Assembly (NCBI RefSeq): GCF_022484225.1
Contig: NZ_JAKVLT010000001.1
Location: 1,178,001-1,242,000 of the forward strand
Direction of reading: 5' to 3'
DNA: 64,000 nt
Origin: Pseudoramibacter sp.
Lineage (GTDB): Bacteria > Bacillota > Clostridia > Eubacteriales > Eubacteriaceae
Shown: positions 1 through 8,006 of the stretch, piece by piece
Position numbering within the stretch: the first letter of the stretch is position 1
How the letters are laid out: each line of letters begins with the position of its first letter
Program-made: the position numbers and the translations under genes
The notes under the pieces: model-generated
What the model was told of the DNA's origin: nothing
Database searches by the model: none
What the model saw: only the letters and a program-made list of their open reading frames with translations

Positions 1-189
1 CTGAATCTCCACGGCATCGGGATGCGGACCCAGTCCGGCGTCGCGGCCAAATACCTCCGGGTGTTTGCGGACAACGACATTCAGATTCTGATGATCACCA
101 CATCGGAAATCGCCATGTCCTGCGTCGTTAAAAACGACGATGTGAAGCGCGCTGTGACGGCAATTCAGGCCGCTTTTGGACTTGAATAA
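1..189 (+). CDS. lysC: Aspartate kinase, C-terminal fragment (ACT domain)
   Basis: The first frame is open from base 1 to a TAA at 187-189 and gives 62 residues. They contain the glycine-rich GIGMRTQSGVAAK stretch and the MITTSEIAMSCVV stretch typical of the second ACT repeat of aspartokinases, where the effector (lysine or threonine) binds. Aspartokinase phosphorylates aspartate as the first step towards lysine, threonine and methionine. The N-terminal kinase part lies outside the window. The next gene begins 23 bp later without a visible promoter, so the two may be cotranscribed. Confidence 0.85.
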   Translation: MNLHGIGMRTQSGVAAKYLRVFADNDIQILMITTSEIAMSCVVKNDDVKRAVTAIQAAFGLE

Positions 190-212
190 ATTTAGAGTTA
201 AAGAGAAAAGAA

Positions 213-2330
213 ATGGCAAAAGAAAAAGAAAAAGAACAAAAAGAAGGCCTGTTTGAAAAAATAGGCTCTGACAGCGCATCTCAGAAAAAACACGCTTTTG
301 ATGAAGAGGTGCGCCCGGAAGACACAAACGAAGAAAATTCTGAAAACACAGAAAAAGTTTTTGACCAAGAGCCGGATCAGAAAGCTGAAGACACAGATAA
401 AGACGGCGAAAGCAGTGTAGCATCCGACGATCCCACAGAAGTGGTCAACGCCCGTCTCCGGGAACGCAGTTTCGAAATCGCCGAAGACGACGAAAATGAA
501 TCAGAGGATTCAAAAGAATCGGCGGCCGAAACTTCAGAAGAAAAGCCAGAAGCCGAAAAGGCTGAAGATCAGGAAGCAGAAGAAAAAGCAGCAGAAGAAG
601 AACCGGCTGAAACGCCTGAAAAAGCGCCTGAAGAAGAAAAGACAGACGAAAACGAAGCTGATGCGTCTTCTGACCAAGCTGAAGAAAAGCCCCCTGAAAC
701 GCCAGAATCAGAAGATAATGCGTTAGAAGAAGACATCCCGGCCGAAGCGCCGGAAAGCGAACAGGCCGGAGAAAAGGCTGAAGCAGCGCCGGAAGAAAGC
801 AAGCCCGCTGAAAACGCAGAAGAAGACAAAGCTGAAGCAACAGAAAAAGAAGCAAAAGCTGAAGGCGAAAAGGCCGAAGAAGCTGTAGAAGAATCAGAAA
901 AGGCGGAAGGGGAAAAGGAAAAAGCCGAAGCAGGTGTTTCTGAAGATGCACCTAAAGCCAGCGGTTCGAAAACCAATAAGATCAAATGGATCGGCATCAT
1001 CGTCGGGATTATTGCTATTATCTATGCAGGTTTTGCAGTTTATTATCACAGTCATTTTCTGCCCCGCACGACGATTAACGGCGTCGCCGTTTCCGGCAAA
1101 ACCATTGCCCAGACCGACAGCGCCCTGAAAAACCGCGCCGACACCTACACCGTCGAATTAAAGGGACGGAATTCCGAAACCGAAAAGATTTCCGCCACGG
1201 CCCTGGGCCTGAAATATCAGGGCAAGAGCCGGGTGAGCGCGTTGCTGAATCAGCAGAACGCCTGGAGCTGGCCGGCACGCCTTGTGGCGAAAGACAAGGC
1301 CTATTCGGCGATCAGCTGCGATACAGACAAGCTGAATTATTTAATCAGCCATTTGTTCCAGGTTTCCGGCAGCCAGGTCAAGGAAGCCCGCAATGCCCAG
1401 CCGGTGTACAAAGACGGCAAAATCGTCATCGAAGACGAAGTCTCCGGCAACACCGTGGATCAGACCAAACTGAAAAAGCTGATTTTAAGTGCCGTAAAGA
1501 CCGGTTCAAAGAAGATCGATCTTAAGGCCGAAGACTGCTACGTTCAGCCGAAATATTCGGCGACCTCCGCAAAAGTCAAAAAGGCCGCGGCCAAGATGAA
1601 CAAGATGTTAAATGCCCAGATCACCTACACCTTCGGCAGCGACAAAGTGGTGGTGGACAAAAGCGTGTTCGGCGCGTGGCTGACCGTGGACGACAACATG
1701 AACGTCCAGATCGACGAAACCCAGCTCAAAAAATACCTGTACGATCTGGCTTACAAGACCAACACGTACTACGGCAAGCATACGTTTAAAACCACCGGCG
1801 GCTCGACCATCACGGTCAACGGCGGCAATTACGGCTGGCGCATCGACCGGGATGCCGAAGCGAAGAAGCTCACCGCCGAAATCAAGGCGGGCAAGGTGAT
1901 CTCCAGAGATCCTGAATATTCCAAAAAAGGCAAGGTCCGCAACAGCACCTACGACGACATTGGCGACTCCTACGTGGAAGTGTCCATCAACGATCAGCAC
2001 ATGTGGGTGTACAAAGATGGCAAGAAGGTCGTCGACACGGCGGTCGTCACCGGCGACGTCACTAAGGGCAACGGCACGACGCCGGGCGCCTATTACATCG
2101 CCTACAAGGAACGACACGCGACGCTGAAGGGCGAAGGCTATTCGACACCGGTTTCCTACTGGATGCCCTTTAACGGCGGTCAGGGGATTCACGATTCCTA
2201 TTGGCGCGGCGCCTACGGCGGCACGATTTACCGCGGCAACGGCTCCCACGGCTGTGTCAACACCCCGCCGGCTCAGGTCGCCCTCGTCTGGGACAACGTC
2301 TCTCAGGGGACGCCGGTCATCGTTTATTAA
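213..2330 (+). CDS. L,D-transpeptidase with long acidic cytoplasmic N-terminus
   Basis: A 705-residue cell-wall enzyme. Residues 1 to about 250 are almost only Glu, Ala, Lys, Asp, Ser and Pro and look disordered. One membrane segment follows at about 258-279, which would leave the acidic part inside the cell. Residues of about 300-570 resemble the peptidoglycan-binding domain found in Firmicute YkuD proteins (PG_binding_4). The YkuD catalytic domain runs from about 585 to the end, with the SHGCVN motif near residue 680 carrying the catalytic Cys. L,D-transpeptidases make 3-3 crosslinks or attach proteins to peptidoglycan. Such a long charged tail is unusual. Start ATG at 213 is preceded by an AAAGAGAAAAG purine stretch. 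Confidence 0.9.
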   Translation: MAKEKEKEQKEGLFEKIGSDSASQKKHAFDEEVRPEDTNEENSENTEKVFDQEPDQKAEDTDKDGESSVASDDPTEVVNARLRERSFEIAEDDENESEDSKESAAETSEEKPEAEKAEDQEAEEKAAEEEPAETPEKAPEEEKTDENEADASSDQAEEKPPETPESEDNALEEDIPAEAPESEQAGEKAEAAPEESKPAENAEEDKAEATEKEAKAEGEKAEEAVEESEKAEGEKEKAEAGVSEDAPKASGSKTNKIKWIGIIVGIIAIIYAGFAVYYHSHFLPRTTINGVAVSGKTIAQTDSALKNRADTYTVELKGRNSETEKISATALGLKYQGKSRVSALLNQQNAWSWPARLVAKDKAYSAISCDTDKLNYLISHLFQVSGSQVKEARNAQPVYKDGKIVIEDEVSGNTVDQTKLKKLILSAVKTGSKKIDLKAEDCYVQPKYSATSAKVKKAAAKMNKMLNAQITYTFGSDKVVVDKSVFGAWLTVDDNMNVQIDETQLKKYLYDLAYKTNTYYGKHTFKTTGGSTITVNGGNYGWRIDRDAEAKKLTAEIKAGKVISRDPEYSKKGKVRNSTYDDIGDSYVEVSINDQHMWVYKDGKKVVDTAVVTGDVTKGNGTTPGAYYIAYKERHATLKGEGYSTPVSYWMPFNGGQGIHDSYWRGAYGGTIYRGNGSHGCVNTPPAQVALVWDNVSQGTPVIVY

Positions 2331-2337
2331 GGATTTC

Positions 2338-2384
2338 ATCTTCTCTGAAATGCATCACACCGATCATTTCAGGGAAGATTTTTT
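2338..2384 (+). terminator. Rho-independent terminator after the L,D-transpeptidase
   Basis: Stem ATCTTCTCTGAAATG (2338-2352) pairs with CATTTCAGGGAAGAT (2365-2379) with one G-U pair, followed by a T run. Confidence 0.85.
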
Positions 2385-2422
2385 ATTTGAGCTTCATCTT
2401 TCTTTGAACTAAATTAACCGAA

Positions 2423-2451
2423 TTGACGCACCCCGCGGTCCGTGTTAAAAT
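2423..2451 (+). promoter_or_regulatory. Promoter of cysE-aroE
   Basis: TTGACG at 2423-2428, a 17-bp spacer, TAAAAT at 2446-2451. It lies upstream of the chosen cysE start and shows that an in-frame TTG at 2423 is part of the -35 box rather than a start codon. Confidence 0.8.
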
Positions 2452-2491
2452 AGGTTTATATTGTAAAAATGACTGGGGAGAGGAGTCCATT

Positions 2492-3463
2492 TTGAGCAGA
2501 GCATTTAACAAGCAGATCAATACGCTGAACCAGGAGATGGTTCAGATTTACCGAAACGACAACGCCTATATTTCCTACACGTCGGCCGCACTGCCGCAGC
2601 GCAGTGCGATGATCGAGATTCTCAACGAGATTCGCAAATTGTTTTACCCACGGCATTACGGCGACCGTCAGCTGTTCGACTGCACGATCCGCTACTACAT
2701 CGGCAATTTGATGATGTCCATCGAGGAACGGCTGCACCACCAGGTCCGGCTGGCGCTGCTGCGGGCCAACGATACGAAGCCCAATGACGCGAAGGAGGAT
2801 CCGGAGGCCATCGACGAACAGGCGTCGGCCATCAGCTGCGAATTCATGAGCCGGCTGCCCAAGGTGCGCCAGATGTTGACGATGGACGTTCAGGCGGCCT
2901 ACGACGGCGACCCGGCAGCCAGTGATCTGGACGAAATCGTGCTGACCTACCCGGGGATATTCACGATGATGGTGTACCGGCTGGCCCACGAGCTCTACAC
3001 GATGCACGTGCCGATTCTGCCGCGGATGATGACCGAATACGCCCACAGCCGGACGGGGATCGACATTAACCCCGGCGCAGTGATCGGCAAGTATTTCTTC
3101 ATGGATCACGGCACCGGCATCGTCATCGGGGAAACCACGGAAATCGGCGATTACGTCAAGCTGTACCAAGGCGTGACCCTCGGCGCGCTGTCGACCCGCG
3201 GCGGACAGCGGCTGCGCGGCAAGAAGCGCCACCCGACTATCGGCGACCGGGTCACGATTTATTCCAACGCGTCGGTGCTCGGCGGCGAGACTGTCATCGG
3301 CCACGACACGATCATCGGCGGCAACTGTTTTATCACGGAGCCGATTCCCGCGTGCTCCCGGGTTTTCATCAAAAACCCCGATCTGACCATCGAAAAGGGG
3401 CTGGATCACCGCACAGGAACGGAGATTCCCAATCCGGATGCAGAACCGGAATTGGTTGATTAA
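2492..3463 (+). CDS. cysE: Serine O-acetyltransferase (EpsC/SrpH type)
   Basis: Transfers acetyl from acetyl-CoA to L-serine, giving O-acetylserine for cysteine synthesis. The C-terminal half has the hexapeptide left-handed beta-helix with the family signature around DINPGAVIGKYFFMDHGTGIVIGETTEIG and the GGQRLRGKKRHPTIGD loop. The N-terminal helical domain has the long form typical of the EpsC group (323 aa in total). I chose the TTG at 2492 because GGGGAGAGGAG lies 5-8 bases upstream, while the more upstream in-frame TTG falls in the promoter. aroE follows 12 bp downstream in the same operon. The cysteine pathway link fits the sulfate-assimilation operon at 46-53 kb. Confidence 0.92.
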   Translation: MSRAFNKQINTLNQEMVQIYRNDNAYISYTSAALPQRSAMIEILNEIRKLFYPRHYGDRQLFDCTIRYYIGNLMMSIEERLHHQVRLALLRANDTKPNDAKEDPEAIDEQASAISCEFMSRLPKVRQMLTMDVQAAYDGDPAASDLDEIVLTYPGIFTMMVYRLAHELYTMHVPILPRMMTEYAHSRTGIDINPGAVIGKYFFMDHGTGIVIGETTEIGDYVKLYQGVTLGALSTRGGQRLRGKKRHPTIGDRVTIYSNASVLGGETVIGHDTIIGGNCFITEPIPACSRVFIKNPDLTIEKGLDHRTGTEIPNPDAEPELVD

Positions 3464-3475
3464 GGAGAACATGAC

Positions 3476-4327
3476 ATGAACGACGGCAACACGGCGCTTT
3501 ACGGCGTGTTCGGGCATCCGATTCACCACTCTTTTTCACCGGCCATTCATACGGCGGCCTTTGAGGCGGTGGGCCTCAACGCGACCTATCTGGCCTTCGA
3601 CGTCACAGAAGATCAGCTGGAAAAGGCGGTCGACGGCCTGGTGACGTTGGACGCCAAGGGGTGGAACCTGACCATGCCCCACAAAACGAAAATGTGCGGC
3701 CTTTGTGATGAGCTGTCTGAGGCCGCGGCGATTGTCGGGGCCGTGAACACGGTGGTCAACGATCACGGCCATTTGACCGGGCACATCACCGACGGCGCCG
3801 GCTTTACCGCGATGCTTCGCGCCCGCGGCTTTGACGTGAAGGGCAAGCGCATTGTCCTCTTCGGCGCCGGCGGCGCGGCCCGGGCCGTCGCCGTTCAGCT
3901 GGCCCTCGACGGGGCGGTGTCGCTTTCGATTTTCAACCGTACGCTGAGTCACGGGGCGCGCTTAGCCGATTTGATCTCGGCGAGTACCGACTGCGACGCG
4001 CGCGCCTTTGCACTTTCCGACGAAAAGGCCCTGGCCGAACAGACCGCCGAGGCCGATTTGCTCGTCAACGGGACCAAGCTCGGCATGGCGCCGGAGCCGG
4101 ACACCTGTGTGATAGCGGACCGGTCGCTTTTGAAAAACAAGCCGGTTCTGGCGGATTTTGTCTACAATCCGCTCACGACGTCTTTTCTTAAAATGGGGCA
4201 GGACGCTGGCTGTTTGACCTTTGACGGCCTGGGCATGCTGCTCTGGCAGGGCGCCCTGGCCTTCAAGCTCTGGACCGGGCAGGACATGCCGGTGGCGGCG
4301 GTGCGGCAGCGGGTCTTTCATCAATAA
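3476..4327 (+). CDS. aroE: Shikimate dehydrogenase
   Basis: NADP-dependent reduction of 3-dehydroshikimate to shikimate in chorismate synthesis. The 283-aa protein starts with YGVFGHPIHHSFSPAIHTAAF, the shikimate-binding SxS motif. It has NLTMPHK with the catalytic Lys near residue 67, AVNTVV, and the GAGGAARAVAVQLA dinucleotide loop near residue 127. The C-terminal GLGMLLWQGALAF helix carries the conserved Gln. AAGGAGAAC precedes the ATG at 3476. No other aro gene is nearby, so the pairing with cysE is probably local chance or a lineage-specific operon. Confidence 0.93.
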   Translation: MNDGNTALYGVFGHPIHHSFSPAIHTAAFEAVGLNATYLAFDVTEDQLEKAVDGLVTLDAKGWNLTMPHKTKMCGLCDELSEAAAIVGAVNTVVNDHGHLTGHITDGAGFTAMLRARGFDVKGKRIVLFGAGGAARAVAVQLALDGAVSLSIFNRTLSHGARLADLISASTDCDARAFALSDEKALAEQTAEADLLVNGTKLGMAPEPDTCVIADRSLLKNKPVLADFVYNPLTTSFLKMGQDAGCLTFDGLGMLLWQGALAFKLWTGQDMPVAAVRQRVFHQ

Positions 4328-4348
4328 GGTGTCATTTGTCGGATTCAT

Positions 4349-4377
4349 CGGGCTGTCCCTTGACAGTCCGTTTTTTT
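4349..4377 (+). terminator. Terminator of cysE-aroE overlapping the next promoter
   Basis: Nine-base-pair stem 4349-4357/4362-4370 with a CCTT loop and T7. The descending arm contains the -35 box (TTGACA, 4360-4365) of the paaK promoter, so one 40-bp segment ends one transcript and starts the next. Confidence 0.85.
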
Positions 4378-4389
4378 ATTTGCTATGAT
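4360..4389 (+). promoter_or_regulatory. Promoter of the paaK-ACT operon
   Basis: TTGACA at 4360-4365, 18-bp spacer, TATGAT at 4384-4389. An in-frame ATG at 4385 lies inside the -10 box and therefore cannot be the paaK start. Confidence 0.8.
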
Positions 4390-4426
4390 AAAGCAAAGGT
4401 TAAAACGAATTCAGGAGGAATTTCCA

Positions 4427-5728
4427 TTGAAATACTGGAACGAAACATTTGAAACCATGCCTCAGGACCAGCTCCGGGAGCTGCAGCTGGTCCGGTTAAA
4501 ACAAACGGTGGACCGCGTTTACGCCAACGTGCCCTTCTACCGCAAAAAATTTCAGGAAATGAACGTCGGACCGGAAAGCATCCAGTCCCTCGACGATATC
4601 CGCAGACTGCCGTTCACGACGAAGGACGACCTGCGCAACAACTACCCCTACGGTCTTCTGGCAGAGCCCTTGAGCCAGATCGCCCGGGTGCACGTCTCCT
4701 CTGGGACGACGGGCAAGCCGGTGTGCGACGGCTACACCCACAACGACTTGTCGATGTGGGCGGAATGTGTCGCCCGCGGCCTCGCCGGCATCGGCGCCGA
4801 CGCCCATTCGGTGATCCACGACGCCTACGGCTACGGGCTGTTCACCGGCGGCCTCGGGATTCACGGCGGCGCCGAACGTATGGGCGCGTCGATCATTCCG
4901 ATGTCCAGCGGCAACACCCAGCGCCAGATCATGCTGATGCAGGATTTTAAGGCGACAGTCTTAACCTGTACGCCGTCTTATGCCGAATACCTTGGGGAAA
5001 CCATGCGCGATGAAGGGATCGACACGGCAGACCTTCAATTGAAAGCTGGGGTCCTCGGCGCAGAACCCTGGTCGGAAAACATGCGCAGAAACATCGAATC
5101 GCTGCTCAACATCAAGGCCTACGATATTTACGGCATGTGCGAAATCTGCGGGCCGGGCGTGGCCATCGAATGTCCGGAACAAGACGGACTGCATTTCTGG
5201 GAAGACTTCTTCTATTTCGAAATCATCGATCCGGAAACCGGCGAAGTGCTGCCCGACGGGGAAATAGGCGAACTGGTCATCACGACCCTCACCAAGGAAG
5301 GGATGCCCTTGATTCGCTACCGCACCCGAGATTTGACCTGTATCATTCCGGAACCGTGCAAATGCGGGCGCACCCATCGGCGTATCGCCAGACTGAAGGG
5401 CCGCACCGATGACATGATGGTCATCCGCGGCGTCAACGTCTTCCCGTCCCAAATCGAACACGCGCTGTTGGAAACCGGCTACGTCGAACCGCAGTATCAG
5501 CTGGTCGTCACCCGGGAAGGCTCGCGGGATCAGCTGGAAATCAAGGTGGAACTCAAGGAAGACTTCAACCTCGATTCCATCAACGCCCTCGAAGAGCTCA
5601 AAGCGAAGATCGAACACGAAGTGCATTCGATCATCGGCATCAAATCGAAAATCACGCTGGTCGAGCCGAAGAGCCTGGAACGTTTTGAAGGCAAGGCCAA
5701 ACGGGTCAAAGACCTGCGGAAAATCTGA
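4427..5728 (+). CDS. paaK: Phenylacetate-CoA ligase family protein
   Basis: An AMP-forming ligase of the PaaK family, 433 aa, that activates an aryl acid such as phenylacetate to its CoA thioester with ATP. Visible motifs are [17 protein letters not shown] (ATP-binding loop, about residue 90), the [13 protein letters not shown] segment, RYRTRDLT near residue 300 and the C-terminal hinge [21 protein letters not shown]. The TTG at 4427 has AGGAGGA seven bases upstream and gives the usual family N-terminus [11 protein letters not shown]. In anaerobes such ligases sit beside ACT proteins and work with indolepyruvate/2-oxoacid oxidoreductases in aromatic amino acid fermentation. No iorAB genes are present here. 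Confidence 0.9.
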   Translation: MKYWNETFETMPQDQLRELQLVRLKQTVDRVYANVPFYRKKFQEMNVGPESIQSLDDIRRLPFTTKDDLRNNYPYGLLAEPLSQIARVHVSSGTTGKPVCDGYTHNDLSMWAECVARGLAGIGADAHSVIHDAYGYGLFTGGLGIHGGAERMGASIIPMSSGNTQRQIMLMQDFKATVLTCTPSYAEYLGETMRDEGIDTADLQLKAGVLGAEPWSENMRRNIESLLNIKAYDIYGMCEICGPGVAIECPEQDGLHFWEDFFYFEIIDPETGEVLPDGEIGELVITTLTKEGMPLIRYRTRDLTCIIPEPCKCGRTHRRIARLKGRTDDMMVIRGVNVFPSQIEHALLETGYVEPQYQLVVTREGSRDQLEIKVELKEDFNLDSINALEELKAKIEHEVHSIIGIKSKITLVEPKSLERFEGKAKRVKDLRKI

Positions 5729-5740
5729 GGAGGTAAGAGT

Positions 5741-6178
5741 ATGATCAGACAGGTTTCAGTTTTTATGCAAAATCAGGAAGGGCGCCTGGCGAAGGTCCTG
5801 CGCACCCTGGCGGACGCCAAGGTCAATATCCGGTCGCTGACCATCGCTGAAGCGGAGGATTTCGGCCTGCTGCGCTTGATTCTCCAGGATTCGGACGCGG
5901 GGATGGCGGCCTTAAAAGATGCGGGCATCATGGCCAATGAAACCCAGGTGCTCGCGGTTGAAGTGCCGGACGAACCCGGCGGCATGGCCAGCATCGTCGA
6001 AGTCCTCGGCAGTGCGGACATCAGCATTGCTTACGCCTATTCCTTCCTGCCGAAGAATACGGACAACGCGATCATCATCCTGAAAGTGCCGGACGCCGAC
6101 TACGACAAGGCGATCGAGCTCTTCAGCGGCGACGAACGGACCAACCTGCTCGCCAGAGATGAACTGTTGACAAGATAA
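5741..6178 (+). CDS. Tandem ACT-domain protein
   Basis: The 145-aa product consists of two ACT modules, about residues 3-68 and 70-140, with no catalytic domain. Each has the beta-alpha-beta start typical of amino-acid-binding ACT domains, for example QVSVFMQNQEGRLAKVLRTL. This two-ACT family is commonly encoded directly after paaK, as here (12-bp gap). It probably senses an aromatic amino acid and modulates the ligase or a partner. AGGAGG precedes the ATG. The stop region overlaps the ribU promoter. Confidence 0.85.
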   Translation: MIRQVSVFMQNQEGRLAKVLRTLADAKVNIRSLTIAEAEDFGLLRLILQDSDAGMAALKDAGIMANETQVLAVEVPDEPGGMASIVEVLGSADISIAYAYSFLPKNTDNAIIILKVPDADYDKAIELFSGDERTNLLARDELLTR

Positions 6179-6195
6179 AACCTCAGGGTTATAAT
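6167..6195 (+). promoter_or_regulatory. Consensus promoter for the FMN riboswitch-ribU unit
   Basis: TTGACA (6167-6172), 17 bp, TATAAT (6190-6195): a full consensus sigma-A promoter. Its -35 box overlaps the end of the ACT gene. Confidence 0.88.
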
Positions 6196-6212
6196 ATAGG
6201 CAAATAGAATAA

Positions 6213-6340
6213 CAGTCTGTTTCAGGGCGGGGTGCAATTCCCCACCGGCAGTGATGCGAAAAGCGAGTCTGCGAGCCATTTTGGGCAGATCTGGTGTGAA
6301 TCCAGAACCGACGGTATAGTCCGGATGAAAGAAACGGTCA
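6213..6340 (+). ncRNA. FMN riboswitch (RFN element)
   Basis: The conserved RFN core is present: TTTCAGGGCGGGGTGCAATT, CCCCACCGGC, GCGAGTCTGCGAGC, TGGTGTGAATCCAGAACCGA and CGGTATAGTCCGGATGAAAGA. FMN binding would favour the downstream terminator at 6356-6392 and shut off ribU, the riboflavin importer gene. Confidence 0.95.
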
Positions 6341-6355
6341 GTGTGTGTTTGACTC

Positions 6356-6392
6356 GTCCTGAAAATATGTATTTATTTTCAGGACTTTTTTT
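6356..6392 (+). terminator. FMN riboswitch expression-platform terminator
   Basis: Perfect 12-bp stem GTCCTGAAAATA (6356-6367) with TATTTTCAGGAC (6374-6385), then T7. It sits between the aptamer and ribU. Confidence 0.9.
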
Positions 6393-6438
6393 ACGCGCGG
6401 AAGACCCCGGGGCAGACTCCTAAGGAGGAAGCATTTAC

Positions 6439-7023
6439 ATGAAAGCACAGCGGAAAACTCATTTCTTGGCACAAATGGCGGTACTGGTCGCCATGTCGGT
6501 GCTGCTCGTTTATCTCATTCACTTTCCGATTATGCCGGCCGCGCCGTTTCTGGAATACGATCCGGCGGATATTCCGATTCTCGTCGGCACCTTCCTGTTC
6601 GGGCCTGTTGGCGGGTTAATCATCACGGCAGTCGCCTGCGTCGTCCAGGGCCTGACCGTCTCGGCATCGAGCGGCATCATCGGCATTTTGATGCACTTCT
6701 TTGCGACCGGCAGCTACGCCGTGGTCGCCGGGCTGATTTACGTGAAGCACCACACCAAAGGCGGCGCCGTGCTGGCGCTCATCGCCGGCACCCTGACCAT
6801 GACCGCTGTGATGTGCGCCTGGAACCTCGTCATGACGCCGATTTTCATGGGCACCCCGAGAGCGGCTGTTGCCGCGATGATCGTCCCGGTGATCATTCCC
6901 TTTAACCTGATCAAAGCGTCCTTAAACGGTGCGATCACCTTTGTGGTCTACAAATCCATTTCCCGGATTTTCGACCGGGAATTCAACCGCCGCAAAGTGC
7001 ACAGCGCCAAGGCAGATGCGTAA
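6439..7023 (+). CDS. ribU: Riboflavin ECF transporter substrate-binding subunit
   Basis: The 194-aa membrane protein has about six hydrophobic segments and the RibU-like sequence FLEYDPADIPILVGTFLFGP near residue 35. It binds riboflavin and passes it through the shared ECF ATPase module, which is encoded elsewhere. Assignment is backed strongly by the FMN riboswitch directly upstream. AAGGAGGAAG precedes the ATG by about 8 bases. Confidence 0.95.
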   Translation: MKAQRKTHFLAQMAVLVAMSVLLVYLIHFPIMPAAPFLEYDPADIPILVGTFLFGPVGGLIITAVACVVQGLTVSASSGIIGILMHFFATGSYAVVAGLIYVKHHTKGGAVLALIAGTLTMTAVMCAWNLVMTPIFMGTPRAAVAAMIVPVIIPFNLIKASLNGAITFVVYKSISRIFDREFNRRKVHSAKADA

Positions 7024-7044
7024 GTCATAATCGATTAGAATCAA

Positions 7045-7079
7045 AGTGAAGCCTGAGTTTTCAGGCTTCGCTTTTTTAT
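7045..7079 (+). terminator. Terminator after ribU
   Basis: AGTGAAGCCTGA (7045-7056) pairs with TCAGGCTTCGCT (7061-7072), one mismatch or wobble, then a T run. Confidence 0.8.
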
Positions 7080-7186
7080 TGGCATCCCTCTGGGCGCAGG
7101 GGGAAAGGTGTGTCATCGCCTTTTAGCAGATCGGCACAAAACTGTGGTAGAATATTAAGCGAAATCACAAAAGAGAGGAAACCACT

Positions 7187-7828
7187 ATGTCCATCCAGCA
7201 GCAAGCAAACGTTACTTGTCCGGTATGCAGGCGCGTTAGCGCCTTTACCATTTGGCAGAGTGTCAACACGACGGAAAACCCGGAAATGAAGGAGGCCTTT
7301 AGGGACGGTTCGGTCTTCCGCTTCCGCTGCCCGAAATGCGGGGCGGAAACGCCGGTGAGCTTCCCGTGTCTGTATCACGAGATGGAACAGCAAATGATGA
7401 TCTACCTCGTCGACGAAGAGGCGGTTGAGAAGACCCGGGAGATTTTTAACAAGGGCAAGGCCGACCCCAAAAATCACCACTACATTTATCGGATTGTGAC
7501 GACGCCTCAGGATTTCATCGAAAAAATCCGCATTTTTGACGCCGGCCGGGACGACCGCACCGTTGAAGTCTACAAGCATCTGTTGGCACACACCGTCGCG
7601 GACACCTACCCCGATCTCGATTACGACACCATTCGCTACGACGGTTATAGTGACGACGGGAAGGAATACCTCGACGTGTTAAAGGGGGGCGAGGTTCTCA
7701 CGAGCGCGACCATCGACGACGCGCTTTACGAACGCCTCGACGAAGCGGTGACCGTTCAGCACGGCGCCATCCGCCACGGCAAAGAATGGGTCATCGATGA
7801 CAAATGGGCCGCCGCCGCGATCGGCTAA
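7187..7828 (+). CDS. CpXC domain protein
   Basis: A 213-aa soluble protein of unknown role. The N-terminus has a CPVC motif near residue 11 and a CPKC motif near residue 51, the two zinc-binding-like Cys pairs that define the CpXC family. The rest is an alpha/beta domain without a catalytic motif that I recognise. GAGAGGAAACC lies before the ATG. An extended -10 (TGGTAGAAT, 7145-7153) may be its promoter. The gene stands alone between two terminators. Confidence 0.75.
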   Translation: MSIQQQANVTCPVCRRVSAFTIWQSVNTTENPEMKEAFRDGSVFRFRCPKCGAETPVSFPCLYHEMEQQMMIYLVDEEAVEKTREIFNKGKADPKNHHYIYRIVTTPQDFIEKIRIFDAGRDDRTVEVYKHLLAHTVADTYPDLDYDTIRYDGYSDDGKEYLDVLKGGEVLTSATIDDALYERLDEAVTVQHGAIRHGKEWVIDDKWAAAAIG

Positions 7829-7848
7829 GCCGATTGGGGTAAAATATT

Positions 7849-7870
7849 TCCGCCATTTGGCGGATTTTTT
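7849..7870 (+). terminator. Terminator after the CpXC gene
   Basis: TCCGCC-ATTT-GGCGGA followed by TTTTTT. It is almost identical to the terminator at 9899-9922 on the other side of rloAB. Confidence 0.85.
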
Positions 7871-7911
7871 AATTTTGTGATAAAAAATCAATCAACGAGA
7901 TATAATTGAGT

Positions 7912-7934
7912 TTTTTGCAATTAAATTGCAAAAA
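7912..7934. promoter_or_regulatory. Perfect 11-bp inverted repeat upstream of rloA
   Basis: TTTTTGCAATT (7912-7922) and AATTGCAAAAA (7924-7934) around a single A. It sits between a TATAAT at 7901-7906 and the rloA extended -10 at 7967-7975, a position that suits an operator. It is too A/T-rich at the ends to exclude a simple hairpin. Confidence 0.5.
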
Positions 7935-7966
7935 TTGAGATTAAATTATTCGAACTTGGAATATTG

Positions 7967-7975
7967 TGTTATAAT
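7967..7975 (+). promoter_or_regulatory. Extended -10 promoter of rloAB
   Basis: TGTTATAAT matches the extended -10 consensus (TGnTATAAT), with no convincing -35 box at the right distance. It lies 32 bp before the rloA start. Confidence 0.6.
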
Positions 7976-8006
7976 GAAAATAATAAAAAGAAGGGAGACG
8001 GCTATT

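Noticed and set aside
213..1000. Several long frames on both strands over the acidic tail of the L,D-transpeptidase
   Set aside because: They are products of the GAA/GCA/AAA repeat composition read in other frames and have no ribosome sites or family features.
6232..6423. A 63-residue ORF over the FMN riboswitch
   Set aside because: It lies entirely in the conserved RFN aptamer and terminator.
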